A DNA stretch of 64,000 nucleotides from Lactuca virosa (taxonomy: Eukaryota > Streptophyta > Magnoliopsida > Asterales > Asteraceae): positions 409,233,549 through 409,297,548 of the forward strand of contig CAKMRJ010001112.1 of assembly GCA_928212115.1 (NCBI GenBank). Reading direction: 5' to 3'. Shown here piece after piece: positions 9,677 to 19,300 of this stretch. Within the stretch, counting starts at the first letter, position 1. Every line of letters starts with the position of its first letter. The translations under genes were made by a program, and so were the position numbers. The notes beneath the pieces were generated by a model. The model was not told the origin of the DNA and searched no databases. It was given only the letters and a program-made list of their open reading frames with translations.

Positions 9677-10016
9677 GAAATAGACCGAGCGTTCGGTTCA
9701 TTTCGGTTCGCAAAAATTTAAGAGTTGAAATAGACCGAGCGTTCGGTTCATTTCGGTTCTAAAAAATTTAAGAGTCGAAATAGACCGAGCGTTCGGTTCA
9801 TTTTGGTTCCCAAAAATTTAAGAGCCGAAATAGACTGGGCGTTCGGTTCATTTCGGTTCCCAAAAATTTAAGAGCCGAAATAGACCGAGCGTTCGGTTCA
9901 TTTCGGTTCCTAAAAATTTAAGAACCGAAATAAACCGAGCGTTCGGTTCATTTCGGTTCCCGAAATTTCAGGAGCCGAAATAGACCGAGCATGCGCTCTA
10001 TTTCGTTTGTTCAATT
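9677..10016. repeat. 50-bp palindromic tandem array, 7 copies in exact register
   Basis: Units start at 9677, 9727, 9777, 9827, 9877, 9927 and 9977 with no indel among the first six. Each holds the block GAAATAGACCGAGC followed by GTTCGGTTCATTTCGG. The halves CCGAAATAGACCGAGC and GTTCGGTTCATTTCGG are complementary at 13 of 16 positions, so each unit can form a 32-nt hairpin. The array starts right after the RNase H stop codon (10017-10019). The same CCGAAA/TTTCGG word recurs in gag (13865-13980). Confidence 0.95.
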
Positions 10017-10763
10017 TTAGTGAGTAGATGGAGGTTTCGGTGCTGACTCAGCTTCCATCATTCCTAAACCTTGGAGTATTTTGTTAAAGCTTGCTTTTGG
10101 TAAGGCCTTAGTGAAGATGTCAGCCAGTTGATCTGAGGACCGAACGAAGTGAATTTCAACATTTCCATCTTCAACGTGGTCCTTGATGAAGTGATATCTC
10201 AGTGCGATATGCTTTGTCTTGGAGTGTTGCACTGGATTGTGACATATTCGTATTGCACTTTCAGAGTCACAGTAAAGAGGGATCTTCTTCATACTTAAGC
10301 CATAATCTCTAAGTTAGCTTTGTATCCATATGACCTGTGATGTGCAGGATGCCGCAGCAATGTACTCAGCTTCGGCTGTGGAGAGGGACACACAGGTTTG
10401 TTTCTTTGACTGCCAGCTGACAAGTTTGCCATCAAGAAACTGGCACCAGCTGGTTGTGCTTTTTCGATCCAATCCACATCCACCAAGATCAGCGTCAGAG
10501 AAAGCTTGAACAAAGAAGCCAGATTTTGCAGGATACCAATGACCGAGAGACGAGGTTCGCTTTAAATACTGGAAGATATTTTTCACTGCAATCATGTGAG
10601 GTTCTCTAGGATTTGCTTGAAACCTGGCACAATAACTGACAGAAAACATTATGTCTGGCCTACTAGCCGTTAGATACATTAGTGATCCTATCATTTGACG
10701 GTAAAGAGTCATATCAACAGTCGGTTTCTCAAGAGATGGAGTCAACTTCGTGCCAAACGCCAT
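10017..10763 (-). pseudogene. Element C RNase H (end of pol)
   Basis: One minus-strand frame from 10763 to the natural TAA at 10017-10019, interrupted only by a TAA near 10308-10310 that would be CAA in an intact copy. It reads the RT thumb/connection (SLMYLTASRPDIMFSVSYC, then ANPREPHMIAVKNIFQYLK) and copia RNase H: FSDADLGGCGLDRKSTTSW, the LSTAEAEYIAAASC block, the YCDSESAI block and H.RYHFIKDHVE, ending with QLADIFTKALP. The acidic RNase H residues (DAD, E in EAEY, D in CDS) are present. The RSTS/GG-type spacing and DRKST word match SIRE-lineage elements. Confidence 0.9.
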
Positions 10764-11104
10764 TGGAACCTTTACTTTCGAATCTCACGTCATGCCGAAC
10801 TTTGTTAACAACGTCTTTGTGTACGCTTCCTGATTGATGAAGATGCCTTCTGGTCCCTGTCTTATATTCAATCCAAGGAAAAAGTTAATCGGACCCATTG
10901 CGCTCATTTCAAATTTAGTCTCCATCAACTTCCTGAATTCAGCTTTTAAGCTAGGATTCGTGGAGCCGAAGATGATGTCATCGACGTAAATTTGAACTAT
11001 CGTTAAGTGTTCGCCCTCTTTCTTGCGAAAGAAGGTTGGGTCAACCGAACCTTGCTTGAATTTTGACAGTTTGAGAAATCATGTTAGAGTTTCATACCAG
11101 GCTC
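10764..11104 (-). pseudogene. Element C reverse transcriptase palm
   Basis: Broken frame that carries the RT active site: YVDD is encoded by 10977-10988 (minus strand), followed by a DIIFGSTNPSL block and FFLGLNIRQGPEGIFINQ. A TGA near 10782 and another near 11070 interrupt it. Both fit CGA-to-TGA changes. A frameshift lies beside GLKQA at about 11090-11105, where the frame passes to the upstream ORF. The catalytic aspartates themselves are intact. Confidence 0.85.
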
Positions 11105-11380
11105 TCAGGCTTGCTTCAATCCATAAACTGCTTTATCCAGTATGTAGCAGTGATCAGGATGCTTCTCGTTCACAAATTCGGGTGGTTGCTCAACGTATAC
11201 CGTTTCTTCGAGTTCTCCATTCAAGAAAGTGCATTTTACATCCATTTGGAAAACTTCGAAGTTCTTATGTGCAGCATATGCCAAGAAGATTCTCACTGAT
11301 TCCAACCTTGCTACTGGAGCGAAGGTCTCTTCATAGTCTATTCCTTCTTCCTGGCAATACCCTTTCACCACCAGATGCAT
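11105..11380 (-). pseudogene. Element C reverse transcriptase, fingers-palm
   Basis: Reads [20 protein letters not shown], then [15 protein letters not shown] and the first catalytic motif [16 protein letters not shown], ending VYGLKQA. The first RT aspartate (in QMDVK) is present. The fingers region just upstream (the WVFKNK...RNKARL segment of copia RTs) is missing. A deletion of roughly 28 codons joins KDAS to LVVKGY at about 11372-11385, shifting the frame. Confidence 0.9.
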
Positions 11381-12521
11381 CCTTTGGTGTGGGAATCAGT
11401 CTCCAAACCCGATTTCGTTCAAACTCATGGAGTTCGTCTTGCATATCTTGCACCCAATCAGAGTGATCAAGTGCGGCATTTACGGTCTTCGGTTCTACTT
11501 TAGAGACAAACGAATTAAACATGCAGAATTCTACTTGAGAGAATAAAGCAGTTTGCTTCGCTTTCATTTGTGAGTGTGTGAGAACACCCTCAGATGATTC
11601 ACCAATAATTTGTGTTTTAGGATGATCCTTTGTCCATTTTATGAGAGGAGGGTAATTGGGATCATAGGCAGGAACCAGCTCAACATTGACTTCTTCTTCC
11701 ATTTCTGACATATCGCCTTCGTCATTTGCATTTTCATTCTCCCCCTCAAATGGCGAGCCGAATCCTATGTCAGATTCAGTGCTCTCCCCCTCAGATGGAT
11801 CTTCATGGGTTGGGACCTTTGAAGGATTCTCCCCCTGGAAAGGCATATCGTGTGGTTTTGGAGTAGAGGAACCCTCCCCCTGGATTATTGAGCTTTCTCT
11901 TGGAGGGTCATCAGTAGCTGGATGATCACTTGCTACCGTAGGTTTGCTTTGTGTTTGCTTCTCGGTTGGTTGGTGAGGTTCTCTTTCCATAACTTTAGCA
12001 TCTTCATCGATGATTTTCTTCAAGTTATCGACTTTCTTATCTGCTACTTTCGCTTCTGAGTGGATCGCCTTTTCTGGTTCATCAAAGAGGTGCATGTACT
12101 CTTCAAACAGATTGGAAATAGGAACCGAGACCTGACCAGTTTCTGGAAAGATGTCCTCCATTGGATTTTCGGTTGTTTGCATTTTATTCACGTAATTGTC
12201 GTCAAAAGTAACGTAATATGTTTCTTCAATCTTCTTTGAGCATTTATTGAGAACCCTATATGCTTTTGAAGTAAGTGAATAACCGAGAAAGATTCCTTCG
12301 TCTGCCTTAACATCAAACTTGTTTCGGTTCTCTTTGGAATTGAAAATGAAGCATCTTGAAACGAACACGTGGAAAAACTTCACATTTGGCTTTCGACCAT
12401 TCAAGATTTCATACGGAGTGATGGCAAATCTCTTGTTCAGGAAGGATCGGTTCTGAGTGCAACATGCAGCAGCAATTGCATCAGCCCAAAAGTATAGTGG
12501 AAGAGAAGCGAAGCTCAGCAT
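11331..12521 (-). pseudogene. Element C integrase C-terminus, linker and RT start (396 codons)
   Basis: The frame begins inside the integrase core (MLSFASLPLYFWADAIAAAC) and reads ITPYEILNGRKPNVKFFHVF, then the IFLGYSLTSKAYRVLN and EETYYVTFDDNYV blocks typical of copia integrase tails. A ~200-residue acidic Pro/Ser/Glu linker follows. It ends at the RT start ([26 protein letters not shown]), where a deletion throws it out of frame. The initial Met is internal, not a true start. Upstream the frame stays open to the TAG at 12576-12578. Confidence 0.9.
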
Positions 12522-12698
12522 GGTTCGGGCCGCTTCACATAAAGAACGGTTTCGCCTTTCAATGATCCCATTCTGCTATGGAGTATAGGGAGCAGAGAAG
12601 TTGTGAGCTACTCCTTTTTCAGCCAGAAAATCTTCGAAATCTTTATTCTTGAACTCAAGACCATTGTCGCTTCTTATATTTCGTACCACCTTTCGCAG
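12522..12698 (-). pseudogene. Element C integrase core, second Asp and Glu region
   Basis: This bridging segment reads VRNIRSDNGLEFKNKDFEDF (second catalytic Asp in RSDNG) and then the YTP-stop-QNGIIERRNRS block, where the catalytic Glu is in IERR. The stop TAG at 12576-12578 replaces the first Gln codon of the usual PQQNG and is a CAG-to-TAG change. It is in the same frame as the 11331-12521 segment. Confidence 0.85.
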
Positions 12699-13490
12699 CT
12701 AGACTTCCACTTGTTTGATAAAAACCTTCAGCTTGGGTGTGGCCTCTGATTTCTGTTTAAGAAAGAAAACCCAGGTGAAGCGAGAAAAATCATCTACAAT
12801 TACTAGTATAAACTTACTACCACCGAAGCTCTCAATAGCCGAAGGGCCACATATATCGATGTGTAGTAGTTCCAGAGGATCGATGATCTTTGTATTGATT
12901 CGAGAGGGGTGAGTTTTACGACTTTGCTTTCCCATCTCGCATGCTGCGCACAGATGTTCTTTGTCAAATTTAAGAACAGGAAGTCCACGCACGTGATCAC
13001 CGAGCACTAGTTTATTGATATCTTTGAGGTTCAGGTGCGATAGTCTTCGGTGCCACAACCACCTTTCATCTGAGTTCGCCTTCGACAGCAAACATATTGC
13101 AGGCTTTCCTTTTATTGGGTTGAGATTTAGAGGATACATTTCCCCTTTTTGCTCAGATTTCAACAGGACTTTCTTGGTTTGCTTTTCAATTATCTCTGAG
13201 CCCTCATCGTCAAACGAGACTTTTAAACCGGTTCCTACGACTAGTTGAGAAACACTGATGAGGTTATGCTGCAGTCCTTCCACGTAGGCCACTTTTCGTA
13301 TTGAGAACGCTCCGTTGGTGATCATCTCATACCCTTTAATCGTTCCGAAAGAGTTGTTTCCGTATTTCACACATCCACCATCCTTAACGGACCGAAACTC
13401 CCTAAGCTCTTCCCTCCTTCCAATCATGTGACGAGAGCAGCCACTGTTAATATACCATTCTTCGTCAAACTGCTCGTCACTGATAACCTG
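12699..13490 (-). pseudogene. Element C protease, GAG-pre-integrase and integrase N-half
   Basis: The frame from about 13490 reads FDEEWYINSGCSRHMIG. In copia proteases this motif is W.DSGCS.HM.G, so the catalytic Asp codon is replaced by Asn (AAC, 13446-13448). After the protease come NLISVSQLV, the GAG-pre-integrase (RWLWHRRLSHLNLKDINKL, then LCAACEMGKQSRKTHPS) and the first integrase Asp (LLHIDICGPSAIESFGGSKF, then VDDFSRFTWVFFL). It stops at TAG 12699-12701, a CAG-to-TAG type change. The Met at 13427 is internal. This pol frame lies in a different phase from the gag ORF that ends at 13496. Confidence 0.9.
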
Positions 13491-13495
13491 AAAAA

Positions 13496-14899
13496 TTAAG
13501 CAGATTTAGGAACCCAAAGTCTCTTGGGTCCTTGTGAGTCTTTTACAGAATAGGGAATTGAAACCGAAAGATCAACCATATTTGTTCTTTTTATTAAAGT
13601 GGTTTCATCTTTTCGTTTGATGGTGTAAACTTTGATTTTATCTTTATTTTGTTTTATCCGGTGTGTGTTATTGTTAGTAGGTTTCTCAGTAGAGATTTTC
13701 TTGGAAGTTCTTGGGGTAGCTGACTTTTTGGTGTTTTGAATTTCAGTATCTGAGTACAGCTTTCCTTTTCCTTTGACATCCATCACGGAGTTGGGTTTAG
13801 GATGAGAGTGAGAAGGATGGGATTTGGGACTGTAACTTGCTTTTTGATTCTGGGCTCTTGTGTTGGAACCGAAACAAGACTTTCGGTTCTTCGCGTAATA
13901 AGAGTTAGGACCGAAACTTGACTTTCGGTTCTTGTGACTTCCAGAATTAGAACCGAAACGTGTCCTTCGGTTTTCTTGACTACATGACTGGTAGTTATTG
14001 CTAGAATGAGACTTGACCTGTGCTTCCTTTTTAAGAGTAGAAGCCTTTTCGGAGAGAACATAGGAGTGGTTTTGGGATTGCCAAAACTGCTTTCTTTCAT
14101 TAAGATTTTTCATGTATCTTTTGTTCCTCTGTCGTTTCTGTTCAGCAAGTTGCTCTTGAGTCAAGTGAATGTTGGCCTTAGGTTTCGCTTTCTTCTCATG
14201 AGCACTGGTTGTAGTTGATGAATCGTTGGTAGCTTTCAGTGGTTCCTCTGGTATATCTTTTGTACCACTTGTGCTGGGTTTATCGAAGCTTGAGGGCTTG
14301 TTTATAGGTTCGGGTATGTATCGTCCCTTAACTCTCCATGAGGTTTTCTCTGACAGACCAATTGTTTCGTCTGCATTATCGATGGGAGCCGACCAGAAGA
14401 AGTTATCACACCCTTCTGCATTATCTTTGTCAACCATCGATATTAACTCAGCCGTTTGCTTCTTAGTTACCCATGTGACTGCATACACTTGATTGGGTGT
14501 AGTTTGTACCTTATGATAGACAACTGCCTTTTCTTTGAGCTTCTTTGATTTGTCCTTTGACACCCGAACGTATTCAACCGAATTTTTAGATATGAGGGGT
14601 TTTGTTGGTTCGGGTTCGCTTTTAATGAATTCTGAACAATCGACAACGTCTTCTACAGAGATTTCACTCATCTCACTCTCCTCATCAAATTCAGAAGTGG
14701 TTTCTAAATTGATTTTATTTTCTGAACTCAATTTGGCGTTGGATGAGTCAAATTTCTGTATAGTCTCGGTCTTTATTTTTAATTTATCATTTTCGTCCAG
14801 TAAATTCTTAAGCATACACTTATGTTCTTTAGACTCAATGAAAGATTCAATTTTGTCCAGTCCATATTTGTAGGTGACAGAGATTTCATTCGAGGACAT
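13496..14899 (-). CDS. Element C gag C-terminal/linker ORF (467 codons, open)
   Basis: A fully open frame starting MSSNEISV. It begins with a Lys/Glu-rich coiled coil (~1-60), an acidic Ser/Glu stretch, a conserved-looking block (VYAVTWVTKKQTAELISMVD, then GCDNFFWSAPIDNADETIG), and a long basic Ser/Asn-rich tail with three 14-residue repeats (NRKS.FG.NS...K; 13865-13990). It ends GPKRLWVPKSA at TAA 13496-13498. The intact element probably joined it to the upstream gag, since the frame is open upstream of the Met to about 14935. The spacer before it and the pol start after it both carry TTTTAG or TTTTTCAG, which resemble splice acceptors. Role beyond gag assembly or RNA binding is unknown. Confidence 0.75.
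   Translation of the reverse strand: MSSNEISVTYKYGLDKIESFIESKEHKCMLKNLLDENDKLKIKTETIQKFDSSNAKLSSENKINLETTSEFDEESEMSEISVEDVVDCSEFIKSEPEPTKPLISKNSVEYVRVSKDKSKKLKEKAVVYHKVQTTPNQVYAVTWVTKKQTAELISMVDKDNAEGCDNFFWSAPIDNADETIGLSEKTSWRVKGRYIPEPINKPSSFDKPSTSGTKDIPEEPLKATNDSSTTTSAHEKKAKPKANIHLTQEQLAEQKRQRNKRYMKNLNERKQFWQSQNHSYVLSEKASTLKKEAQVKSHSSNNYQSCSQENRRTRFGSNSGSHKNRKSSFGPNSYYAKNRKSCFGSNTRAQNQKASYSPKSHPSHSHPKPNSVMDVKGKGKLYSDTEIQNTKKSATPRTSKKISTEKPTNNNTHRIKQNKDKIKVYTIKRKDETTLIKRTNMVDLSVSIPYSVKDSQGPKRLWVPKSA
13865..13990. repeat. ~42-bp coding repeat, 3 copies
   Basis: Units near 13865, 13908 and 13950 each carry ACCGAAAC...CTTTCGGTT or CCTTCGGTT, encoding a 14-residue motif NRKS.FG.NS. The DNA unit is itself a dyad (ACCGAAA / TTTCGGTT) and shares its core with the 50-bp array at 9677-10016. 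Confidence 0.8.
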
Positions 14900-15198
14900 T
14901 ATAGATTCACATTCAGCAATGACTTCGTCCTCCTAAAATTTAAGGAAAGGCAAAATCATTTTATGAATCTATTTTCCTATCTCACAATCTAAATGTAACT
15001 GAGTGATATTAGTATATAGGTGTTTAGCAATCAAACAGAAAACATTTCATTGTTTCAAAATTTTCAAATTGTCTCTTTGCAAATAAATAAGTTCATCCCT
15101 AGCCCTACTTAACTCTAACTCCTTCTGTTGAATCCATATTCTTCTCTCCTCACTCTTGGAAGACTCCCTGCTGAGTTGGTCAGTTAGGTTAGAATTAG

Positions 15199-16356
15199 CT
15201 AGGCGAGTTTGCTAAGACTTCCACTTAAATTTGAAAACTTGGATTTTAAATCATTTAAGTCTTTTTCATAGTTTTTTATTCGTACTTTGTGAGATTCTAG
15301 GATAGTTTGTACCTTCTTGATCAACTGATCGCAGTCGCTGATCTTTTCACTCATGGGCTTGGCAGCGAAGCATTTGTCTTCTATGACCTTCGCTTTCTCA
15401 TGCTTACTTTCGGTTGTTACCATTAAGCATTTCCCAGCCGACTCAACAACTCCTTCTCTCGCCACATATGCTCTTCCATGCGAGGGTGTGTGTACCTCTT
15501 CATCCTCAGAATCTGTAGACCAAACTTCCACTCCACCGAACTCATCATCAACAACGTTTTCCTGCACAATCAAAGCATTCATGGAAATGTTAGCAGTTTT
15601 CTTCTTCTTTATCTCCTCCAGCTTTCTGATGTAGTAGGTCTCGTCATCTTCACCATCCTTTTTCTCATCTATCTTCCTTAGCATGCAATCCTTGGCAAAG
15701 TGGTTCTTGCCATGACAGTAGTTGCAATCGTACCCTGAATCTCCCACAAGCTTGCTCTCCTTCTTTTCATCGTCCTTTTGAGTGGCGGTCTTCGGTTCTT
15801 CCTTCACTTTTTCAGAACTATAGCTTCCCTGCCAGTTTCGGTTCTTGTTGATCGGGAACTTTCTGCGAGCAAACTTCTTTGGGTTTGTGACCATCATAGC
15901 ATATTCTTCGTTGGATAGATCACACTCAGACAAATCAGATTCCTCCTCATCATTTGCTACGTTCTTGCTTTTAGAAACGAGGGCCAGTAAACCCACACCC
16001 GAAACTACCTTCGCTTCCTTTGTCACCACGCTTTCATGAGACTTTAGAATACCCATCAGTTTCGCCAGTGAATATGATTTAAATTGCTCATGAGCCTTCA
16101 TAGTCGAAACCACCGCCATCCATTCGGGCCTTAAACCATTCATGAAGGTAACCTTTTGTTCAATCACCTTCCTTTCAATGCCATGCTTCATCATCTTACT
16201 GAGCAGATGATTGAAGCGCTCGAAAGTCTGAACAAGCTTCTCTTCAAGTTTTTGTTCGAAAGCACCAAACTCAGAGAGCAAAAGGGTTTGGATCGAGTGC
16301 TCTAGATCTTCATCGGTTGAATATAATTCTTTCAACCTATCCCATATTTTGTGCAT
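15199..16356 (-). pseudogene. Element C gag, UBN2 domain and zinc knuckle (385 codons)
   Basis: Reads IWDRLKELYSTDEDLEHSIQ, then FERFNHLLSKMMKHGIE, the LRPEWMAVVSTM block and SLAKLMGILKSHES, the pattern of the gag-polypeptide (UBN2) domain of copia elements. Later comes one CCHC zinc knuckle, CNYCHGKNHFAKDC (15685-15726), which is complete, and a Lys-rich coiled-coil tail. The Met at 16356 is internal; a frameshift around 16340-16380 separates this from the N-terminal gag. Another frameshift at the 3' end (about 15199) hides a continuing tail with LTDQLSRESS. No catalytic role; it packages RNA in the virus-like particle. Confidence 0.9.
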
Positions 16357-16709
16357 GAGCTCACCAGACGAAAAGTATCGGATTGCAATGCGAATCGGAT
16401 CATCCTCATGGCTTTAACGTTGCATAACACCTTGTCTTTTTCATCTTGAGGCATCTTATCTTCGTCCGCCAGGAGTTGATTATACTCTTTTTGAGTCTTG
16501 ACTATTCGGTTTGTTCCACAGTGAACAAACGGACCCAATGTTATTGCTTCCCAGATCAAGTAGCCATTGTCTTCGGATCCAACTACATAATCTTCAAAGT
16601 GATGCGCCCACACTTCATAATCTTGAGTGTAGAGAATGGGAATCCTTGTAGTTGATCCTATGCTGTTGGGGATGTTGATTGGATTGATTTGCGAGTCATC
16701 GTGAGACAT
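16332..16709 (-). pseudogene. Element C gag N-terminus
   Basis: ATG at 16707-16709 lies about 170 bp downstream of the PBS and is the probable gag start. It encodes MSHDDSQINPINIPN, then the YEVWAHHFEDYVVG and YLIWEAITLGPF blocks that open copia gag proteins. The frame ends just after SDTFRLVSSC, where the intact family reads on into EIWDRLKELY, so a frameshift joins it to the 15199-16356 piece. Confidence 0.85.
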
Positions 16710-16876
16710 GATGAAAAGTTTCTGTTAGAATCAGACTTGGAAAGTTGAACTTAGGGTTTTATCAAACACTAGAGATACCGTCGACAGGAGGAAGACATCG
16801 TCTTTATATTGATAAAAGCGGAAACCCTAAAGGATTCTTCAAACAGAAGAGATGCGTATGTATTACACAGTCTCCT

Positions 16877-16888
16877 GCTCTGATACCA
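16877..16888 (-). promoter_or_regulatory. Primer-binding site of element C
   Basis: The minus strand reads TGGTATCAGAGC, an exact plant initiator-Met tRNA primer site, two bases beyond the 5' LTR end at 16891. Confidence 0.95.
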
Positions 16889-16890
16889 AT

Positions 16891-17209
16891 TGTTGGAATA
16901 TTAGAGTTGTAGATCGATAGATTCCAAATAGAAAACCAATATTTAATCAAGCAAAGAACACGAGAATGGATCAATGGTGTCGAATGATTAATAACTCACA
17001 CCTCAGAAGAGCTCGATGAAGAACTTCGACTGTAGAGGTATGCTAGGGTTACAATGCAAGTAATTAATGAGAACGATCAATCTAAAAGCTATACATGCAT
17101 GCAATATTTATATGCTAACCCTAATGTTTATCCACGGTTGGACATGCCCAAACCGGGTAAACTAAATGGACTAATGACCGAGCCCAAAGACGCAACACCA
17201 GACCCAACA
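16891..17209 (-). repeat. 5' LTR of element C
   Basis: 319 bp, TGTTGG...CCAACA, matching 4140-4458 at all but about 10 sites. A TATAAATA on the minus strand lies at 17105-17112, about 97 bp from the LTR start. A dyad (CGGTTTGGG..CAACCG, 17135-17155) sits just upstream of it. Confidence 0.95.
17105..17112 (-). promoter_or_regulatory. TATA box of the element C 5' LTR
   Basis: Minus strand TATAAATA; the corresponding 3' LTR sequence is changed to TATATATA. Confidence 0.6.
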
Positions 17210-17214
17210 CATAT
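17210..17214. repeat. Target-site duplication of element C (right), CATAT
   Basis: Exact copy of 4135-4139. Confidence 0.95.
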
Positions 17215-17930
17215 CATTCACACATCGTAAATTTAAGTGAGCAAGCCTCATGTGCCAAAAGCCAACTGACATCATGAACTGCCTTTGTGAGATGACACAA
17301 TTGAAGCTTTCCGATAATCATATTGATATCGAGAGGATACATGTTTTTTTCCTTTGTTATTTGATGAGACATTCTTTCTGATCTTCTCTTATGACGTAGC
17401 TATGCTTCTTACAGAACTCAACCCTCTGATTTACATCTGTGAGTTGGGCTACACTAATCAAATAGTGCTTGAGATCGGTCACATAAGCCACATTAGAGAT
17501 AGAGAATTTTCCATTGGTTAGGATGTCATAGCCTCGAATATGATAATTTCTATTGTTTACATATGTAATGTAAGCAACATTTTGGAGTTAACGTGAGATC
17601 CCATGGAAAACCCTTATGCCCAGTGATGTGCATGGAACAAGCACTATGAATGTACCATATTGTATCTAGTTCTGAAGCACAAAAAGCCAAAACAATCAGT
17701 GAGTTTTGGAGTTTTTAGGCTTTGAGTTAGACTTAGGGACTTTAGCATGGGATTTGGACTTGGATTTTGATTTCTAAACAACTGGTATCTCGGAAGGCTC
17801 TTTCTGAGATTCTCTTGGGAATATGTAAAATTCCAAGGTCTTTTCATTGATCCAAAAGTCATACCTTTTGGTTACTAAGATATTGCTTTCTTCAGAAGGA
17901 CAATTTTCCGAGATGGTTCAGGAAGAACTG
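17215..17930 (-). pseudogene. Element B protease and GAG-pre-integrase, decayed
   Basis: Element B resumes here on the right of element C. In minus-strand order it reads a protease relic near 17600-17660 (WYIHSACSMHITGHKG, where copia proteases have DSGCS.HM.G, so the catalytic Asp and Gly are lost), then NMYPLDINMI and KAVHDVSWLLAHEACSLKF of the GAG-pre-integrase. The frame breaks several times. The integrase continues at 4139 and below. Confidence 0.7.
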
Positions 17931-19300
17931 TTTTTTAAGATGATTTCTTTGAATTTTCATTCACTTTAACTTTCCATTCGTATTTCGTATTTGAGCCTTT
18001 TGAGTGTTTCTTAACAAAAGTGTTTCGAGAATCTTTTCCTTTATTCACTGCTCTCACTGGCACAGTGGATTTCGGAAAATGCTTTTGTTTAAAAATTATG
18101 CCATCTGAGGTAGCAGTAAATATTGGAGAAGATACTTTCTGAGGAGAGTTACTTTTCTTTGGTGAGGTCCCAATAGTAACCGATTTTACACAATTTTTTA
18201 CTATACTGTCATGAGTATCCGAGCTAACATGAATAGATGGTCTCTTAAAAAATTTTAACGTGCATGAACGTATTGTTATTCCTAGTAGCTGGACTGACAA
18301 CTTTCTGAGACACTTTCTTATTGTATTTCTCAAGGAACCTAGAGCATTGTCTAGAGAGAGTTTCTTTTTCAAGAGCTTTCGTAGGATCTATCTTCGGATG
18401 AACAATGTCCTTCTTGTTCAGCCAAGGCTTCTTCTTAGAGTCATATGTTGACTTAGAAGACTATCCAACAGATGGATTATTGAAACATGGCTTAATCCGA
18501 ACTAAGGTAGACTTAGAAGCAAGTTTTAAGTTCGATATAAAGGAATCAGACAAGGAATTATCATCACACCTAATATCTTCATTTACATCATTGTCAAGGG
18601 ACACGCAGAATGAGATAGGTCGGTCCGAGTCATGTCCACATGTCTCATGAATATTTTTCTCCATAACATAATTGTTTGGATAACTAGAGTTTGGAAGATA
18701 AACTCCAGTTCCCTCTATGGTATGTGGAATTTCTGCACACTGGCTCAGGTCCATGGATTTCAGAGGCTGAAGTTGCGTGGAATCGGGACATGTAATAGTG
18801 ATTGGTTTGAACTCATGAATCAATGATTGATGTCCTTTCAAAGTCTCGTGAAGGGATGAAAATGGTGAGACAGGAGTAGCTGAAGAGGTATGGTTTAGAA
18901 TCTGTCCCATAAACGTTAGATTTTGAAGTTCTTTCAAAGGATGAGCGACAAATTTTAAAAACTCGTTTCCGAGGCCAGTTGCTTTGGACCAAGGATGAAT
19001 AAAATTGTGAGTCATTTGTCCACTTCATTCAATCGTATCAACGGAATTTTGCATACTATCAATCTTAGCATTAAGACGCATATTATCACTGACAAGAAGA
19101 TTTCTTTCATTAACTGAAATGGCATATTTTTCATTTAGGATATTACATTCATCCCTAGGTATTACAGTTTCATGTTCTAAGGACTCTATCTTCAGCTTGT
19201 AATCTTCAAAACATAATCTAAGTCTGGTTAATTCACTTTCCAGCTTCTCACTTACATCTATGGAAACCTTATAGGCTTTAAGGATCACTGTCATATCTTA
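17931..19300 (-). pseudogene. Element B gag C-terminal/linker region, decayed
   Basis: Three broken minus-strand frames (17935-18372, 18461-19015, 19025-19294). The segment 19025-19294 is a coiled coil (EKLESELTRLRLCFEDYKLK), 18461-19015 is a Ser/Asn/His-rich stretch, and 17935-18372 a Lys-rich basic tail. Position and composition match the long gag tail of element C, but sequence similarity is weak. No catalytic motifs are present. Confidence 0.55.

Larger units (their letters stand above)
4140..17209 (-). mobile_element. Element C: complete SIRE-like Ty1/copia retrotransposon, 13.07 kb
   Basis: The two LTRs (4140-4458 and 16891-17209) are both 319 bp and are flanked by CATAT duplications. 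Minus-strand order is 5' LTR, iMet PBS (16877-16888), gag, protease, integrase, reverse transcriptase, RNase H, a 50-bp tandem array, a long non-coding spacer, an accessory ORF, PPT and 3' LTR. Integrase before RT shows Ty1/copia; the RT/RNase H motifs and the very large gag plus 3' ORF fit the SIRE lineage. By hand the LTRs differ at about 10 of 319 positions with no indel, so the insertion is fairly young. The coding regions carry many stops and several frameshifts, so it is not autonomous now. Confidence 0.95.

Noticed and set aside
9300..9713. 137-codon minus-strand ORF with repeated SKNIFFSVFIIFQ blocks
   Set aside because: It is a translation of the ~50-bp AT-rich tandem repeat and its edges. 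The repeat explains the periodic protein; no start context or homology.
9677..10016. CRISPR-like array (regular 50-bp units)
   Set aside because: Units are contiguous tandem repeats with no variable spacers, in a eukaryotic retrotransposon.
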